NCBI GenBank assembly: GCA_024707405.1
Contig: JANPZU010000001.1
Span: 1-64,000 of the forward strand
DNA from: Luteimonas sp.
Lineage (GTDB): Bacteria > Pseudomonadota > Gammaproteobacteria > Xanthomonadales > Xanthomonadaceae
Direction of reading: 5' to 3'
Length of the DNA stretch: 64,000 nt
Part shown: positions 61,837 through 64,000 of the stretch, piece after piece
Position numbering within the stretch: position 1 is the first letter of the stretch
Layout: each line of letters starts with the position of its first letter
Position numbers and translations under genes: made by a program
The notes under the pieces: generated by a model
Seen by the model: the letters and a program-made list of their open reading frames with translations, nothing else
Database searches by the model: none
Told to the model about the DNA's origin: nothing

Positions 61837-64000
61837 CTATCCGCCTCTGCCCGCGAAGCGGCGCACCCAGTTGCGCCATAGAGTCTGGAGAACGGGATAG
61901 GCGACCCTGGCTGGCACGCGCAGTTCCACTTCTGTTCCGGAGGCGGCACCACTGCGGAACTCGAGCGCGGCGCCGATCCGTGCGGCGCGCTCGCGCATTC
62001 CGGACAGGCCCCAGTGGCCGGGACGGGAGCCCGCGACGAGAATCTCCGGATCGATCCCGCAGCCATCGTCGCGGATGCGCAGCCGCAGCGCTTCCACGGC
62101 GTAGTCGAGCTCCACCGCGATCGCCTCTGCCTTCGCGTGATGGAAGGCGTTGGCGAGGGCCTCGCGGGCGATGCCGAAGATCTCGTCGCGCACCAGCGGG
62201 TCGAGCGCGTGCGGTGTTCCGTTGACCGCAATGCGGAAGTCCGGACCGGGCGTGCCCGCCAGCCCCGCACCGGCCTCGGCGAGCGCACGCGGCAGGTCGT
62301 CCACCGGCAGCGCAGTCGAACGCAGGCCCTGGACGCGATCGCGCCCCTCGTCCAGCACGTTGTCGGCGCGCTCGAGAGCACGCTCGATGGCCCCGCGCGC
62401 CGGTTCGTGCGTGGACAACCGCTCGGCGGCGGACTGGACATGCAGGATCAGTCCCTGGATGCCCTGCAGTAGCGTGTCGTGCAGTTCGCGTGCGATCCTC
62501 TCGCGCTCTTGGTGACGCTCTTCCAGACGTACCTGCAGGCGAGCCTCCATTACCTTCAGCCGGCGCCTGTAGAGCAGCCACAGCAGCGCAGCGCCCGCGG
62601 CCACGCACAGCGCGAGGAACCATGCGGTCCGGTAGAACGGTGGGGGAATGGTGAAGTCGAGCGTGGCGCCATCCTCGTTCCAGACACCATCCTCGTTGGC
62701 GGCGCGCACGTGGAACCGGTACTGCCCGGGGCCGAGGTTGGTATAGACCGCCTCGCGCCGCGTGCCGGCCTCCTGCCAGTCCCGGTCGGCGCCGTCGAGC
62801 CGGTAGCGAAACTTCACCCGTTCGGGCATCGCCAGGCTCGTCGCGGTGTAAGTGATGCGCACCTGGTGGGCATCGACGGGCAGCTTTAGTGCGGACTCGG
62901 GCAGCAGATGGAGGCCATCCACATCCACTGCACGCACCCGTACCGGCGGTGGCATCGCGTTGCGGTGCAGGCGCATGGGATCGATCCAAGCCAGGCCGTT
63001 GTCCGTGGCGAACCACAACCTTCCATCGCTGGCCTCTACTACGGTCGAGGGCGGCCGATTCATCTGCGGCGCGCCTGGCAGGCCGTCGAGGTAGTCGAAA
63101 CGGCGGTAGCGCACGGCATGTGCGGGATTGGCGAGTAGTCGCTCGATCTCGATGGCTGGAATCCTGATCAACCCTCGCGCCTCGGCGAGCCACAGTTCAC
63201 CCGTCGTGGTTTCGACCAGGCCGGAAATGCTGCCGAGTGGTTCGTCCCCGTCGGCGAGAATGCGATGGAAGCGGCCGTCCCGGAACAAGGCCAATCCCAG
63301 GTCTCCGGCGAACCACAGGTGCGGTCCACGGCCGCGGATCACGGCCACCCGGCCGATGTCCAAGCCCGCGTCGGCACCATAGGTGTCTACCTCCTTGCCT
63401 CTCATACGGAGGATGCGGTCTGGCAGCTTGCCCAGCCAGATGTGGCCCCGCGCATCATTGAATACCGCCGATGTCCCGCCGGGAGGGTAATGGTCGGCAG
63501 AGGTGCCGTGCCACTGTCCGTCACGAAAATGCACGAATCCTTGGCCGACAACGCCCACCCACAGGCCACCGGCGCCATCACCATGCAGGTTCCGTAGCGT
63601 CCAGTCGCCCCAACGCACGTTATCGGGCAGGCCCGACAGCGAGAATCGGTCCTCGTGTTGCCGCCAGACACCGTCGTAGCTGCCCCACCAAATCACACCC
63701 GTGTCGTCGCGGTAGGCGCTCAGGATGGAATGTACTTCCGGTTGCGGGGTTAGCTCGTCCCCGCGAACGCGTAGCAGCGGCTGGAGAGAGGCACTGGCAG
63801 CCCAGATCTCCCCATCATCGCCCGCCATCAACGTGAAATCCCTGTGCCCCGTGGGCATCGTCACCGGCACGACGTTGCCGTGCCGAAAACGATCGATGCC
63901 TTTATCGGTACCGAACCACAGATTGCCCTCGCGGTCCTCGAAAGCGACGCGAATGACGTCGGAACTCAATCCGTCAGCCTGAGTGAATAGCTCCATCTTG
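61837..64000 (-). CDS. Hybrid-type sensor histidine kinase with beta-propeller sensor (5' end outside window)
   Basis: The gene is cut by the right edge: the frame is open up to 64000, and the sequence MELFTQADGLSSDVI at 63996 lies inside the propeller rather than at the protein start. The visible 719 residues have two-component-regulator propeller repeats (GNLWFGTDKGIDRF, GVIWWGSYDGVW, GHIWLGKLPDRIL, GELWLAEARGLI) to about 350, a Y_Y_Y domain (KFRYRLDGADRDWQEAG...YTNLGPGQYRFHVRAANEDG), one membrane helix near 480, a HisKA_3 dimerisation helix with phospho-His in RIARELHDTLLQGIQGL, and a HATPase (IRDDGCGID). A LuxR-type partner is expected outside the window. Confidence 0.9.
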   Translation of the reverse strand, partial: KMELFTQADGLSSDVIRVAFEDREGNLWFGTDKGIDRFRHGNVVPVTMPTGHRDFTLMAGDDGEIWAASASLQPLLRVRGDELTPQPEVHSILSAYRDDTGVIWWGSYDGVWRQHEDRFSLSGLPDNVRWGDWTLRNLHGDGAGGLWVGVVGQGFVHFRDGQWHGTSADHYPPGGTSAVFNDARGHIWLGKLPDRILRMRGKEVDTYGADAGLDIGRVAVIRGRGPHLWFAGDLGLALFRDGRFHRILADGDEPLGSISGLVETTTGELWLAEARGLIRIPAIEIERLLANPAHAVRYRRFDYLDGLPGAPQMNRPPSTVVEASDGRLWFATDNGLAWIDPMRLHRNAMPPPVRVRAVDVDGLHLLPESALKLPVDAHQVRITYTATSLAMPERVKFRYRLDGADRDWQEAGTRREAVYTNLGPGQYRFHVRAANEDGVWNEDGATLDFTIPPPFYRTAWFLALCVAAGAALLWLLYRRRLKVMEARLQVRLEERHQERERIARELHDTLLQGIQGLILHVQSAAERLSTHEPARGAIERALERADNVLDEGRDRVQGLRSTALPVDDLPRALAEAGAGLAGTPGPDFRIAVNGTPHALDPLVRDEIFGIAREALANAFHHAKAEAIAVELDYAVEALRLRIRDDGCGIDPEILVAGSRPGHWGLSGMRERAARIGAALEFRSGAASGTEVELRVPARVAYPVLQTLWRNWVRRFAGRGG

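Overview
The window reads as a chromosome segment of a high-GC gammaproteobacterium of the Xanthomonadales (Lysobacteraceae/Xanthomonadaceae and relatives). This is inferred from gene content and order: cmk-rpsA-ihfB-lapB running into surface-polysaccharide genes, a 'transmembrane repetitive protein' of the type annotated in Xanthomonas, agmatine deiminase next to N-carbamoylputrescine amidase, serC-pheA-aroA with tight overlaps, and two small TonB-like genes. No rRNA or named marker fixes the genus.

Layout. (1) 1-8016, minus strand: cmk, rpsA, ihfB, lapB, a WecA/MraY-type sugar-phosphate transferase, a membrane nucleotide-sugar epimerase/dehydratase and galU, i.e. translation plus envelope polysaccharide. 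(2) 8059-12775, plus: rpmJ with a clear promoter and terminator, a small secreted protein, aguA-aguB (putrescine from agmatine), a GNAT acetyltransferase and a TraB-family protein. (3) 12798-21193, minus: an RND efflux operon (adaptor lipoprotein, two different RND permeases) ending in a CPBP protease. (4) 21417-36334: two c-type cytochromes, the transmembrane repetitive protein, nfuA, a pterin dehydratase, rluC divergent from rne, a GacA/UvrY-like regulator, an M28 peptidase, tRNA-Ser(UGA), a LysR/azoR divergent pair, serS and two TonB-like genes. (5) 36360-42525: aroA-pheA-serC (minus), msrPQ (plus), an FHA protein (minus). (6) 42607-50643: storage-lipid and acyl-CoA genes: a PHA-system protein, a patatin-like lipase, a phasin, a two-domain fatty acyl-CoA reductase (wax-ester type), an acyl-CoA-binding protein and a TetR regulator.

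(7) 50703 to the right edge is accessory DNA. It begins at a 3' fragment of a tRNA-Val gene that stops at the anticodon loop, the expected scar of integration by a tyrosine recombinase. It holds an unknown protein made of two copies of one domain, two tiny genes, a HAD phosphatase, an IS1595-family element, a 988-residue SF2 helicase with a nuclease-like C-terminus (a candidate solitary phage-defence gene) flanked by degenerate direct repeats, a broken IS1182-like transposase, a Sel1-like protein, a pirin, an FMN reductase, a BenE transporter and a sensor kinase cut by the window edge. The far end of the island and its integrase are not in the window.

Two cross-cutting points matter. First, at least five genes (rpsA, serS, the FHA gene, pirin, FMN reductase) carry single-base frameshifts, each in a short homopolymer. 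Because rpsA and serS are essential, sequencing or assembly error is the likeliest cause, and other broken genes here should be read with that in mind. Second, serS carries an in-frame insert of about 60 codons with far lower GC than its surroundings, next to the conserved TAEVPL motif. It is one of the most unusual features in the core part of the window.
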